From: Burkholderiales bacterium
GTDB lineage: Bacteria > Pseudomonadota > Gammaproteobacteria > Burkholderiales > Nitrosomonadaceae
Assembly: GCA_024235735.1 (NCBI GenBank)
Contig: JACKLU010000001.1
Coordinates: forward strand, 434,001 to 498,000
Reading direction: 5' to 3'
Length of the DNA stretch: 64,000 bases
Shown here: positions 26,094-35,182 of the stretch, piece after piece
Position numbering within the stretch: the first letter of the stretch is position 1
Layout of the letters: the number at the start of each line of letters is the position of its first letter
Notes under the pieces: generated by a model
Database searches by the model: none
What the model was told of the DNA's origin: nothing
Seen by the model: only the letters and a program-made list of their open reading frames with translations
Translations under genes and position numbers: made by a program

Positions 26094-27476
26094 TCAAACG
26101 TGATTTTTCCTGCAGAGGGACAAAGTATTTATCAATTTCTCATGAATACCACCAAAACCGCCATTACTCATGATCAGTACATGATCGCCAGGAACTGCAA
26201 CTTCAGCGATAGCTGCTATTAACACCGGAAGATCAGTATAACATTGCATTTTAGCGCCGAGCCCGACCAGTGCGTCTCCAATCCAGCCGGCATCGCGACT
26301 ATAACAAAAAACAGCATCGGCTTGCGCCAGACTATTAGCAAGCTTATCCTTCCAGACACCCATTTTCATGGTATTTGAACGCGGCTCAAGCACCGCAACA
26401 ATGCGCGATTGACCAACATGATCGCGCAGACCGCTGACCGTTGTCTGTATTGCGGTCGGATGATGCGCAAAATCATCGTAAATTGTGACGCCATTCACTT
26501 TCCCGCGTATTTCCATACGGCGTTTGACGTTCCTGAATAGCGACAAAGCTTCCATGGCAACATCGACTGAGATACCCGCGTACCGCGCGGCAGCAACTGC
26601 CGCCAGAGCGTTCATCCGGTTATGCTCGCCGAGCAAATCCCACTGCAAAAATCCCTGCGTTTGTTGCTGATAAAAAATTTCTGCTGCATGATTACCCTGC
26701 TTTACATGCCAGCCATCGCTGACGCCGAATTTCTCCACAGGCGTCCAGCAGCCTTGTTCCAGAACTTGCTTCAAATGCGCATCCGCGCCATTCGCGATAA
26801 CCAATCCCTCACCGGGAACAATGCGTACGAAATGATGGAATTGCCGTTGAATTGCCGCAATATCCTGAAAAATATCGGCATGGTCAAACTCAAGATTATT
26901 CAGGATCGCAACTCTGGGTCGGTAATGAATAAATTTTGAGCGTTTATCGAAGAAAGCCGTATCATATTCATCTGCTTCAATCACAAAGAATGGTGAAACC
27001 GTGCGCACATCTTCCGACAAGTTGAATCCGATGCGCGCCGAAGTGGCAAAATTCTGCGGAATACCGCCAATCAGGAATCCTGGATGCAAACCAGCGTATT
27101 CGAGAATCCAGGCCAGCATGGAGCTGGTGGTGGTTTTACCATGCGTTCCCGCGACTGCCAACACCCAGCGATTGCTTAGTATATTTTCCGAAAGCCATTG
27201 CGGACCTGAACTGTACGGTAGATTCCGGTTTAATATGGCTTCCATTAATGGATTGCCCCGGGTAACCACATTGCCGACCACGAAAATATCCGGCCTGAGC
27301 TGAGTTTGATCCGCGGAAAACCCTGAAATCAATTCGATTCCCTGTGACTCAAGCTGCGTACTCATCGGCGGATAAACATTTTGATCACAGCCCGTTACCT
27401 GATGCCCGGCCTCTTTCGCAATCGCTGCGATTCCACCCATAAAAGTGCCACAAATACCCAGAATATGAATATGCAT
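26094..27476 (-). CDS. mpl: UDP-N-acetylmuramate:L-alanyl-gamma-D-glutamyl-meso-diaminopimelate ligase
   Basis: 460 residues from the ATG at 27476; an upstream TTG is less likely. A Mur-ligase fold with N-terminal Rossmann-like HILGICGTFMGGIAAIA, ATP loop AGTHGKTTTSSMLAW and central EADEYDTAFFDKRSKF; C-terminal ligase part includes DDFAHHPTAI. It recycles murein tripeptide to UDP-MurNAc-tripeptide in the cytoplasm. The start is 23 bases after the stop of the glycosyltransferase-fusion gene on the same strand. Confidence 0.93.
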   Translation of the reverse strand: MHIHILGICGTFMGGIAAIAKEAGHQVTGCDQNVYPPMSTQLESQGIELISGFSADQTQLRPDIFVVGNVVTRGNPLMEAILNRNLPYSSGPQWLSENILSNRWVLAVAGTHGKTTTSSMLAWILEYAGLHPGFLIGGIPQNFATSARIGFNLSEDVRTVSPFFVIEADEYDTAFFDKRSKFIHYRPRVAILNNLEFDHADIFQDIAAIQRQFHHFVRIVPGEGLVIANGADAHLKQVLEQGCWTPVEKFGVSDGWHVKQGNHAAEIFYQQQTQGFLQWDLLGEHNRMNALAAVAAARYAGISVDVAMEALSLFRNVKRRMEIRGKVNGVTIYDDFAHHPTAIQTTVSGLRDHVGQSRIVAVLEPRSNTMKMGVWKDKLANSLAQADAVFCYSRDAGWIGDALVGLGAKMQCYTDLPVLIAAIAEVAVPGDHVLIMSNGGFGGIHEKLINTLSLCRKNHV

Positions 27477-27498
27477 AATCAATCCAATAAAAACTTAA

Positions 27499-29532
27499 TC
27501 ATTTCTGCTGAATATTATCGCACCCCCGGTACCGCTTCCGGTTGTAATATTTTGCATACAATTGTTTTGTCACATCCCGCCGCAGGAGCCGGTTTACATG
27601 AAAAATAAAAACCAGCTTGAGAACCAACCCGATACGTTTGAAAAAATGCTGCTTCCATTGGCGCTCTGAATTTCGAATGTCGCCATCCAGCAAAACAACG
27701 CGACCGATCCGATTCAGTCGAAGACTAAGCTCCACATCTTCCATTAATGGATAGTCTGGAAAACCATTCATACTTTCAACCGCCGTGATACGAAAAAACT
27801 GCCCCTGATCACCAAAGCTGGCGCCAGCGAATGTTGCACGCACATCATTCAATAGTTCGATCAACAGCAACTTTGCACTTGAATCCATAAAACGTTGCCC
27901 CACAGCGCCACCGATCACATCTGCATTCCTTTCGAGCATGGCCATAATCCGTCGCCTGACATCCGCACCACACAGGCAATCAGCGTGAATCACCAGCACC
28001 ACATCCGAGCTAATCGCTGCAACTCCAGTTCTGATTTGAGCACCACGTCCGGGGCCGCCCATAACAACACGAACATGCATAGTCTTTGCAATCGAAATCG
28101 TGCGATCATGAGAACCGCCGTCGCAGACAACGATTTCGTCTGGTGGTGGCTGCATGGCTTTCAGCGAGGACAAACACGTCTCGATATGATTTTCTTCATT
28201 CAAGGCAGGCACAACCACAGCCAATGTTTCGGGTTTCCGCCATGCCTTATCCGGGCAGAACTTGCGCACAATCACGAAACGCATCTCATACACCAGCAGC
28301 AACAGAAATGGCAGCCATATTATCCACATCGCCCAAACGGGCAACATCCACGCATCACCCTGCACCACGCTGAATACTGAGAAGAAATAGGCGCCACTCG
28401 TGAAACTCAAAACCAGCCAGGACAAACCGGGAAACAGAACCATAAACGGTATCACCCACAGGACATACCAGTAGTGCACTACCGGCAGAAACAAAATCAG
28501 CGCGGCCAGCGTTAAATACACCGCTTTAGGGAATGATAAAATCGACCTGATTATCCATAGCGCCACGATTCCCAATAGAACCATCACGACACCGGTCGCG
28601 GAAACTGTATCACCCGTCAGCATAGCACTGAGCGGACCATGCACCGGCCCATTGAAAGCGCTAAAACCACCAAAATGCCATAGTCCATGGAACAACCCCG
28701 GCAATGTCGCCATGAAATGCAGCGATGGAATAACCAACGGAATCAGGATAACCCAGCTTTTTTGCCATTGACATCGCCATACATAAAGCGGCAACAAAGC
28801 AACCGCGATAACTTTGATCTGAATAGCCATTCCCAGCCAGAACCAGGCCCAGTAGAACTTCCGGTCTTCAGCAAACCAGACCGACAACAGGATGGCCAGT
28901 ATCAACAGCACGTCAAAATGCGCCTCACCAGCAACAGCGAACAATGACAACGGATTCAACGCATATATCAATACATTGCGCAAAGTCAGTTCATAGCGAC
29001 CGGACAACGCGATCAACATACCGATGACACATAAGTCTGCAATGATAAACAGTATTTTAAAAGCCCACGGCGTATAGGCAACACTGCTGATTCCGGCAAA
29101 CAACCATTCGGCCAGCGGCGGATAAACCGTCAACCTGTCTTTATGGTTCATCGCTTCCCAATAAGCATCACGGTAAGGCAAATAGTGCCGATGATTCGCC
29201 GGAAAGGTGTATGGGCTCTCACCGGCGGTAACCAGCTTACCTTCCCATAAGTAACGATATACGTCATCCGATTCCGGAATACCCATCATGCTCAATCGAA
29301 CAATCAGGGAAACGAACAGGATCAGACCGATTTTCTGTGATACGCGAAAACCATCAGGAAAACCTGCCCAGGCACCCAGGCAACCCAAAAATGCCAGACC
29401 ATAGGAAATCAGCATGGCATACCCTTTGCAAGCATCTGCCCAGCCTGTCCAGTGCAATGTACCGGCAAAAAGAATCAGAGCGACTGAACAACAAAAGAAT
29501 GCCAAACGGGTATTAGGCATAATCCCGGCCAT
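27499..29532 (-). CDS. GT-C membrane glycosyltransferase fused to a GT2 glycosyltransferase
   Basis: 677 residues. Residues 1 to about 425 are a multi-spanning membrane domain with about ten or more hydrophobic helices and luminal motifs resembling GT87/DUF2029-type mannosyltransferases (ESDDVYRYLWEGKLV, VYPPLAEWLFA). From about residue 435 a cytoplasmic family-2 domain follows: VVPALNEENHIETCL, VCDGGSHDRT, GRGAQIRTG, IHADCL (DxD-like) and the MEDVELSLRLNRIG end. The second part fits the TIGR04283-type glycosyltransferase group. Fusion of a lipid-linked-sugar dependent GT-C and a nucleotide-sugar GT2 in one chain suggests two-step assembly at the membrane. It is 42 bases after the cellulose-synthase-like gene. 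Confidence 0.8.
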   Translation of the reverse strand: MAGIMPNTRLAFFCCSVALILFAGTLHWTGWADACKGYAMLISYGLAFLGCLGAWAGFPDGFRVSQKIGLILFVSLIVRLSMMGIPESDDVYRYLWEGKLVTAGESPYTFPANHRHYLPYRDAYWEAMNHKDRLTVYPPLAEWLFAGISSVAYTPWAFKILFIIADLCVIGMLIALSGRYELTLRNVLIYALNPLSLFAVAGEAHFDVLLILAILLSVWFAEDRKFYWAWFWLGMAIQIKVIAVALLPLYVWRCQWQKSWVILIPLVIPSLHFMATLPGLFHGLWHFGGFSAFNGPVHGPLSAMLTGDTVSATGVVMVLLGIVALWIIRSILSFPKAVYLTLAALILFLPVVHYWYVLWVIPFMVLFPGLSWLVLSFTSGAYFFSVFSVVQGDAWMLPVWAMWIIWLPFLLLLVYEMRFVIVRKFCPDKAWRKPETLAVVVPALNEENHIETCLSSLKAMQPPPDEIVVCDGGSHDRTISIAKTMHVRVVMGGPGRGAQIRTGVAAISSDVVLVIHADCLCGADVRRRIMAMLERNADVIGGAVGQRFMDSSAKLLLIELLNDVRATFAGASFGDQGQFFRITAVESMNGFPDYPLMEDVELSLRLNRIGRVVLLDGDIRNSERQWKQHFFKRIGLVLKLVFIFHVNRLLRRDVTKQLYAKYYNRKRYRGCDNIQQK

Positions 29533-29574
29533 GACACCGTCTGGTATACAATGAAGAGAACATCAAGAAACCTG

Positions 29575-31053
29575 TCAGTCCTGCGTTAATCCTTCAATGA
29601 AAGAACGGATGCCGACCAGTAAAAAGCCACATGCGTATATCAGCAAAAAAGGTCCGATCATATAGTGCTTTGCTTCCAGATAATACAGCAGACTGACTAT
29701 GCAATAGAGTCCCAGTAGAATCTCTAAAACCGGAAGAACGCCTGTTCCTATCTGATAAACAGGATATCGACTGGTTTTTGCATCACCCTGCTTAGGTGTT
29801 CGGACAAAACCACTTTTTATGTTCAGCAGCGCTTCAATGACCGCGCGCGTATTGGAAAGTGCTATGCCAACACCGATACACATCAGCACCGGCAGATAAA
29901 ACAGCTTCTTGAAACTGCTTTTGGCAACTATCTGACTCGTCATATACAGTGAACTCGGCCCGCAGATAGCTACGACAATGCACGCCATTAATAGCGTCAT
30001 GATCTGCCATGGCAGACTGACCGATATTATCAGCAAAACCGGCAGTGTCAGTAACGATAACACAACCATAATGGGGTGGATGCTGTAATGCGTCAAATGT
30101 AAAAAGGCCTGTATCTTCGCCACGGCGCTCGCGCTGGAACGCAACACGCGTGAAAGCAGCTTCAACGCTGTCTGCATCGATCCTTTCGCCCACCGGAATT
30201 GCTGGCTCTTGAATGCGGTATAGGTTTGCGGTAATTCCGCAGGCACCACGACATCAGGCAGAAAAGTCGCCCGCCATCCCGCCAGCTGGCAACGATACGA
30301 CAAGTCCATATCTTCAGTCAGCGTATCGGCCTGCCAGCCGCCGGCGTCTTCAATCGCCGATTTTCGCCAAACACCCGCCGTGCCATTGAAATTCATAAAA
30401 AAACCATTATAAGCCCGCGCGCTCTGCTCGATCATGAAATGACCGTCGATGCCGATGCTTTGCGTTTGCGTCAGAATCGAATGTCCGGCATTCAAATGCC
30501 CCCATCGCGCCTGTACGAAAGCCAATTTTTCGTCCGTAAGCAACACCGGGATCATTTGCCGCAGAAAATTTTTATTGGGTACAAAGTCGCTGTCAAATAT
30601 TGCAACAAATTCGCCTTTGCAAACCGCCAGCCCCGCAGCCAATGCGCCGGCCTTAAAGCCTTGACGACTGTCGCGGCGAAAAACCTGAATATCCTTACCG
30701 GATTGTCGCAGCGCCGCGGCAACAGCATCAACAATGGCACAAGTCTGATCGGTGGAATCATCCAGAATCTGGATTTCATGCTTTGCAGGTGGATAATCGA
30801 TATCAGCAACAGCGCGAATCACGCGCTCGGCAACGTTGGCTTCGTTATAGAGCGGAATCTGTGTCGTTACATGCGGCAATGATGCATTATCCGGAGAAAT
30901 AGTTTGTATCGATTCAATTTGCTGACGTAGACACGCCACCGCACGCCGACGCGTTTTCCAGAAACGCCAGACCATATAGTAGCAATTGACGCCATAAATA
31001 AACAGCGCCGCAATGCATAGTCCGTAAATACTCAACAAAATATGTTCAACCAT
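29575..31053 (-). CDS. Processive GT2 glycosyltransferase (cellulose-synthase-like)
   Basis: 492 residues. An N-terminal membrane helix (5-30) is followed by a cytoplasmic GT2 domain with the D,D,D,QxxRW set: DDS (98-100), DSD (154-156), TED (247-249) and QQFRW (285-289). Four to five further membrane helices finish the protein. This is the layout of beta-glycan synthases such as CslA/mannan synthases rather than of full BcsA: there is no PilZ domain. It probably makes and exports a polysaccharide chain. It is followed at once by the glycosyltransferase fusion gene; the polymer is not known. Confidence 0.85.
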   Translation of the reverse strand: MVEHILLSIYGLCIAALFIYGVNCYYMVWRFWKTRRRAVACLRQQIESIQTISPDNASLPHVTTQIPLYNEANVAERVIRAVADIDYPPAKHEIQILDDSTDQTCAIVDAVAAALRQSGKDIQVFRRDSRQGFKAGALAAGLAVCKGEFVAIFDSDFVPNKNFLRQMIPVLLTDEKLAFVQARWGHLNAGHSILTQTQSIGIDGHFMIEQSARAYNGFFMNFNGTAGVWRKSAIEDAGGWQADTLTEDMDLSYRCQLAGWRATFLPDVVVPAELPQTYTAFKSQQFRWAKGSMQTALKLLSRVLRSSASAVAKIQAFLHLTHYSIHPIMVVLSLLTLPVLLIISVSLPWQIMTLLMACIVVAICGPSSLYMTSQIVAKSSFKKLFYLPVLMCIGVGIALSNTRAVIEALLNIKSGFVRTPKQGDAKTSRYPVYQIGTGVLPVLEILLGLYCIVSLLYYLEAKHYMIGPFLLIYACGFLLVGIRSFIEGLTQD

Positions 31054-31143
31054 CTGAGATCCGGAAGGGTTTGTTACGATTTACGGATTAAACCATCCCT
31101 GCGTTCCCGTAAAACGTAAACGGCGTCTCTGAGAATTCGAAGC

Positions 31144-31160
31144 TTTAACAGGCTGTTAAA
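31144..31160. repeat. 17-base palindrome TTTAACAG-G-CTGTTAAA
   Basis: Perfect arms around one centre base. Its core AACAG-n-CTGTT recurs at 61846-61856 and 62594-62606 in this window. It lies in the 250-base gap between rdgB and the glycan synthase gene, where nothing else stands out. Confidence 0.45.
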
Positions 31161-31305
31161 CAAGAAATGAACAAAACGCGACGCGAGCAAAAAATATTGG
31201 CGCAGCATATAGTACTGTGTATGGAAACATTTTTTGTGAGCACCAGCGTGTTGTGACAAAATCTGGATTTTTAGAGATGCGCTAAAGATAAATCCAACAT
31301 ACCAT

Positions 31306-31899
31306 TCAGGAACGCAGGGCTTCAATCAATTTTGCCAACGCCTTGCCGCGGTGACTGATCGTATTTTTTGTGTCCAGATTAAGCTCCGCAGCCGTTCTGC
31401 CGAGTTCAGGCAGCAGAAAGTGGGGATCGTAACCGAATCCCCCATCACCGCGTGGCTCGAGAATAAACTCGCCATGCCACAAACCCTCCGCGATAATGGG
31501 TTGCGGATCTTCGGCATGACGCAGCAATACAGCAACGCAATAATAATATGCGCTGCGATCCGTTGCGGTTTTCAGCGCTTCCACCAATTTCATGTTATTG
31601 CGCTGATCGGATTTCGGTTCGCCTGCGTAGCGGGCTGAAAAAACCCCTGGCGCGCCTTTCAAGGCATTGACGCAAATACCTGAATCATCGGCTAGCGCAG
31701 GCAGTCCGGTTTGACGGCTCGCATGGCGCGCCTTGATCAAGGCATTTTCAATGAACGTCGGATGCGGTTCATCAATCTCGGTGATATTGAAGTCGGATTG
31801 CGGCACAACCGCAATCTTCAGTGGTGCGAGCAACGTTCCAATTTCCCGCAATTTACCTTTGTTTCCGCTGGCAATCACCAGATTTTTCAAATCGAACAT
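31306..31899 (-). CDS. rdgB: XTP/dITP diphosphatase (RdgB/HAM1)
   Basis: 197 residues from ATG 31899; an upstream TTG at 31911 would overlap rph. It has the family signature LVIASGNKGKLREIGTLL, the ADDSGICVNAL acidic loop and FGYDPHFLLPE. It hydrolyses non-canonical purine nucleoside triphosphates such as ITP and XTP. It follows rph with a four-base gap, the common rph-rdgB operon. Confidence 0.95.
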   Translation of the reverse strand: MFDLKNLVIASGNKGKLREIGTLLAPLKIAVVPQSDFNITEIDEPHPTFIENALIKARHASRQTGLPALADDSGICVNALKGAPGVFSARYAGEPKSDQRNNMKLVEALKTATDRSAYYYCVAVLLRHAEDPQPIIAEGLWHGEFILEPRGDGGFGYDPHFLLPELGRTAAELNLDTKNTISHRGKALAKLIEALRS

Positions 31900-31903
31900 G
31901 GCG

Positions 31904-32626
31904 TCAGGCAATCCCCAGCGTTGTTTTCTGGATTGTAATTAATTCCTGCACGCCTTTTTCAGCCAGATCCAGCATCTGATTTAATTCCTGACGGCTGAAT
32001 GCGTGACCTTCCGCCGTGCCCTGTACCTCCACGATCTCGTTGGCGCCTGTCATGATCACATTCATGTCAGTATCACAGGAAGAATCTTCCTGATAATCAA
32101 GATCAAGGACGGGAATGCCTTGATAAATACCCACCGATACAGCGGCCACATGATTACCTATCGGTGTTGTCTTGATAGCCTGCCTGCTGAGCAGCTTGCC
32201 CACGGCGTCATGCAACGCGACAAATGCACCAGTAACGCTCGCGGTCCGGGTGCCGCCATCAGCCTGAATGACATCGCAATCAATCTGTATCGTGCGTTCG
32301 CCAAGTCTGGACAAATCAACAATTGCGCGTAATGATCGGCCAATCAGACGCTGGATTTCCATAGTCCGGCCGGACTGTTTCCCACGGACGGCCTCACGCT
32401 GCATGCGTTCATGGGTTGAACCGGGTAACATGCCATATTCCGCAGTAAGCCACCCCTGATTTTTTCCCTTGAGAAATGAAGGCACATTTTCAATGATATT
32501 TGCTGTGCAAATGACTTGAGTATCACCATAGGCAATAAGTACAGAACCATCTGCATGTTTGGTGTAGTGTCTCACCATGTGAATCGGCCTGATTTGAGAA
32601 GGACTGCGACTGTGACTGCGTATCAT
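31904..32626 (-). CDS. rph: Ribonuclease PH
   Basis: 240 residues from ATG 32626 (a second ATG is two codons upstream). The phosphorolytic site and RNase PH fold are complete: QIRPIHMVRHYTKHADGSVL at the N-terminus, AEYGMLPGSTHERM, SGRTMEIQRLIGRSLR and DCDVIQADGGTRTASVTGA. It trims tRNA 3' ends in the cytoplasm. It lies between map and rdgB on one strand and is probably co-transcribed with both. Confidence 0.96.
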   Translation of the reverse strand: MIRSHSRSPSQIRPIHMVRHYTKHADGSVLIAYGDTQVICTANIIENVPSFLKGKNQGWLTAEYGMLPGSTHERMQREAVRGKQSGRTMEIQRLIGRSLRAIVDLSRLGERTIQIDCDVIQADGGTRTASVTGAFVALHDAVGKLLSRQAIKTTPIGNHVAAVSVGIYQGIPVLDLDYQEDSSCDTDMNVIMTGANEIVEVQGTAEGHAFSRQELNQMLDLAEKGVQELITIQKTTLGIA

Positions 32627-32646
32627 GAGCATAGTATGGTTTGAAT

Positions 32647-33450
32647 TTAGAAACGATATACCGGTTTGAACGGAGCCCCGCTGGAAACTGTCAATACTTC
32701 ATAGCCGTCGTCGGTCACCAGCACGGTATGCTCCCATTGCGCGGACAGACTGCTGTCTTTTGTCGTCACTGTCCAGCCATCGGGAAGATGACGTATAGCC
32801 GCTTTACCGGCATTGATCATGGGTTCAATCGTAAATATCATGCCCGGCTTGAGCTCCAGCCCCGTGCCCGGCTTGCCATAATGCAACACTTGAGGATCTT
32901 CATGGAATTTTTTTCCAATACCGTGACCGCAAAATTCTCTGACCACGCTGTAACCGACGCTTTCAGCGAGTTTCTGTATAACATGTCCAATGTCGCCAAG
33001 ATGATTGCCAGGCTTGACAACCTCAATTCCGCGCCACATGGCTTCATAAGTCACTTCGCATAAACGCCGGGCTTGAATTGAGGGCTCGCCAATATAAAAC
33101 ATGCGGCTGGTATCGCCATGATAACCGTCACTGATGACGGTGATGTCGATATTTAAAATATCACCGTTTTTTAATTGCCTCGCACTCGGTATACCATGAC
33201 AGATTTGATTATTGACCGAAGTGCAAATGGATTTTGGATAAGGCTTGTGCCCTGATGGCGCGTAATTCAGCGGCGCGGGAATAGTTTTCTGGATATCAAC
33301 CATGTAGTTGTGACACAGGATGTCAAGTTCTTCCGTTGTTATTCCTGGTTTTACGAAAGGCGTAATGTAATCGAGCACTTCGGATGCAAGCCTGCCAGCC
33401 ACACGCATTTTCTCGATTTCCTGCGCGGATTTAATGGTTACCTTCTTCAT
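32647..33450 (-). CDS. map: Methionine aminopeptidase type I
   Basis: 267 residues. It removes the initiator Met from new proteins. The metal ligands are seen in order: NIDITVISDGYHGDTS (two Asp), VREFCGHGIGKKFHEDP (His) and the C-terminal FTIEPM and WEHTVLVT (Glu). It is the first gene of the map-rph-rdgB group, with 14-20 bases to rph. Confidence 0.97.
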   Translation of the reverse strand: MKKVTIKSAQEIEKMRVAGRLASEVLDYITPFVKPGITTEELDILCHNYMVDIQKTIPAPLNYAPSGHKPYPKSICTSVNNQICHGIPSARQLKNGDILNIDITVISDGYHGDTSRMFYIGEPSIQARRLCEVTYEAMWRGIEVVKPGNHLGDIGHVIQKLAESVGYSVVREFCGHGIGKKFHEDPQVLHYGKPGTGLELKPGMIFTIEPMINAGKAAIRHLPDGWTVTTKDSSLSAQWEHTVLVTDDGYEVLTVSSGAPFKPVYRF

Positions 33451-33556
33451 ATATATTTAAGCGTTCTTATTCGTTTTGTGAAGACATCTATTGCTATCAC
33501 AGATCGGAATTTGTTTTTCTGACATGCAATGGATAAATTTCATGTGTATATTTTTA

Positions 33557-34147
33557 TTATAAGCGCTCGCAGGTCTGCTGTTCCATATTACTGTCGGGAA
33601 ATTGATCAGTCAGATAGCCAAGCGTTGCGGCTATCTGTGGCTCAGTATCAAAAATCAAATACTTTTTTAATTCAATTTTATGCTGATAAATCATTGCGCT
33701 GACTTCACTTTTTTCCTTCAGTTGCTCCAATAATTTTTCAGCAGCCGCCTGATTCTCGAATTCACCAAAAAAAATCGCGTTTAATCGTTCCCCAGCTTCT
33801 GATACGCGATGACTGATAAAACCCAAATTTCTCAGTTTGTTGATTTCTCTTTCAGCAGCCTGACGGTTACCGAAAGGCGCAGTATATACCTGATATATGC
33901 TGATCGATTTTGAAAATACCTGTTTATATGATCGTGGCAATTTCAGCTGATCTAGCACAGCATCAGCGCGCGACAAGTCTTCTTCTGTAAAATCCCCCCA
34001 TACAATGCAATCCATCGAAGACTGTAGCAGGATAATTTTCTCGGGACTCACCGCAAGTAAAACAGGTTCTTGCTGATGGGATTGAAAATTCATCATGCCT
34101 GCGAATAAAATATTGGCAGCCAATAGCAAAGAAAATATTTTCCTCAT
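33557..34147 (-). CDS. SPOR-like secreted or periplasmic protein
   Basis: 196 residues with an N-terminal hydrophobic segment (about 3-18) that is a signal peptide or anchor. A SPOR-like fold spans about residues 85-155: YQVYTAPFGNRQAAEREINKL, then a second repeat IFFGEFENQAAAEKLLEQL. SPOR domains bind denuded septal peptidoglycan, so a cell-envelope role is likely. The C-terminal about 40 residues are not recognised. It stands alone just upstream of map. Confidence 0.65.
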   Translation of the reverse strand: MRKIFSLLLAANILFAGMMNFQSHQQEPVLLAVSPEKIILLQSSMDCIVWGDFTEEDLSRADAVLDQLKLPRSYKQVFSKSISIYQVYTAPFGNRQAAEREINKLRNLGFISHRVSEAGERLNAIFFGEFENQAAAEKLLEQLKEKSEVSAMIYQHKIELKKYLIFDTEPQIAATLGYLTDQFPDSNMEQQTCERL

Positions 34148-34284
34148 TAAGTTATTAAATTTATATGTGCATTTTCACAAATCTTGTTGTGAACAATGTT
34201 ATGCCTTGATAAAATGCAACGTTGATCTCACAAACCAAAAGTACCAGAATTTTGATGGCTTAAAAATACGGAATTCAGAACATT

Positions 34285-35028
34285 ATGAAAATGATTAAAA
34301 AAAGTTTAGCAATGGTATCAGTTTTTGCTCTGGCGCTAGCAACAACAGCTATTACGGCTGAAGATGCGTTAGAAAATGAAAATGCGGAAATTGTAGAACC
34401 GAGAATTGTAGATGGCGTTCCCGCTGACGTTGTTGCAAAAGAACAGGAAATCGAAGCAGCAATAGCAGCTGGCAACCCAGCATCAGGCCAGGAAATTGCC
34501 GCAGGCGTCTGCGCCGGTTGCCATGGCGCAGATGGTAACAGCATGATTCCAAACTTCCCGAGTTTAGCCGGCCAGCATCCTGAATACCTTTTAAAACAAT
34601 TAATGGAATTTAAAGCCGAGGAAGGCGAAACAGCCGTTCGCAACAGCGCCGCCATGACACCAATGGTTGCGGCACTCAGCAAAGAAGATATGGCTAATCT
34701 GGCTGATTTCTATGCATCACAGAAACCAGCACCTGGTAATGCGGCTGGTGACAAGGATCTTTTGACGTTGGGTAAAATACTTTACCATGGCGGTAACATC
34801 GAGAATGGCGTGCCTGCATGCGCAAGCTGCCACGGCCCTACCGGCACAGGCATTCCGCCACGCTACCCTGCACTGGCAGGCCAGCATGCGGACTATACGC
34901 TTAACCAACTCGATTTATTCAACAAAGGTGAACGCACCAATGACAACAAAGTCATGCAGGATGTGCTAACACGTATGAGCGGTGCCGAAAAACGCGCTGT
35001 ATCAGCCTATATTCAAGGTATGCGCTAA
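34285..35028 (+). CDS. Diheme cytochrome c4
   Basis: 247 residues with a signal peptide (about 1-25) and two haem c sites, CAGCH (76-80) and CASCH (179-183). The two halves repeat the cytochrome c4 pattern: NFPSLAGQHPEYLLKQL and RYPALAGQHADYTLNQL, with MTPMV as the probable sixth-ligand Met. The protein is periplasmic, maybe membrane-linked, and carries electrons to terminal oxidases. The linker after the signal peptide (about 25-65) is acidic and longer than usual. It is a single gene. Confidence 0.93.
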   Translation: MKMIKKSLAMVSVFALALATTAITAEDALENENAEIVEPRIVDGVPADVVAKEQEIEAAIAAGNPASGQEIAAGVCAGCHGADGNSMIPNFPSLAGQHPEYLLKQLMEFKAEEGETAVRNSAAMTPMVAALSKEDMANLADFYASQKPAPGNAAGDKDLLTLGKILYHGGNIENGVPACASCHGPTGTGIPPRYPALAGQHADYTLNQLDLFNKGERTNDNKVMQDVLTRMSGAEKRAVSAYIQGMR

Positions 35029-35115
35029 CAAAACGCAGAAAAATGCAATCGAGGAGACAATACCTGACAAAACAGATTACACAGGTAGTTTCTCAAAACT
35101 CTGCTAAAACAGAAA

Positions 35116-35166
35116 TGCGGTAAAAGAAAGTTCAATAGATTATTGTATTCATATTCTTTTACCGCA
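35116..35166. terminator. 13-base inverted repeat between converging genes
   Basis: TGCGGTAAAAGAA and TTCTTTTACCGCA are perfect complements separated by 25 bases. It lies between the cytochrome c4 stop and the hemL stop. It could end both transcripts, though there is no T run close by. Confidence 0.5.
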
Positions 35167-35182
35167 GTACCTCGCGTTTCTT

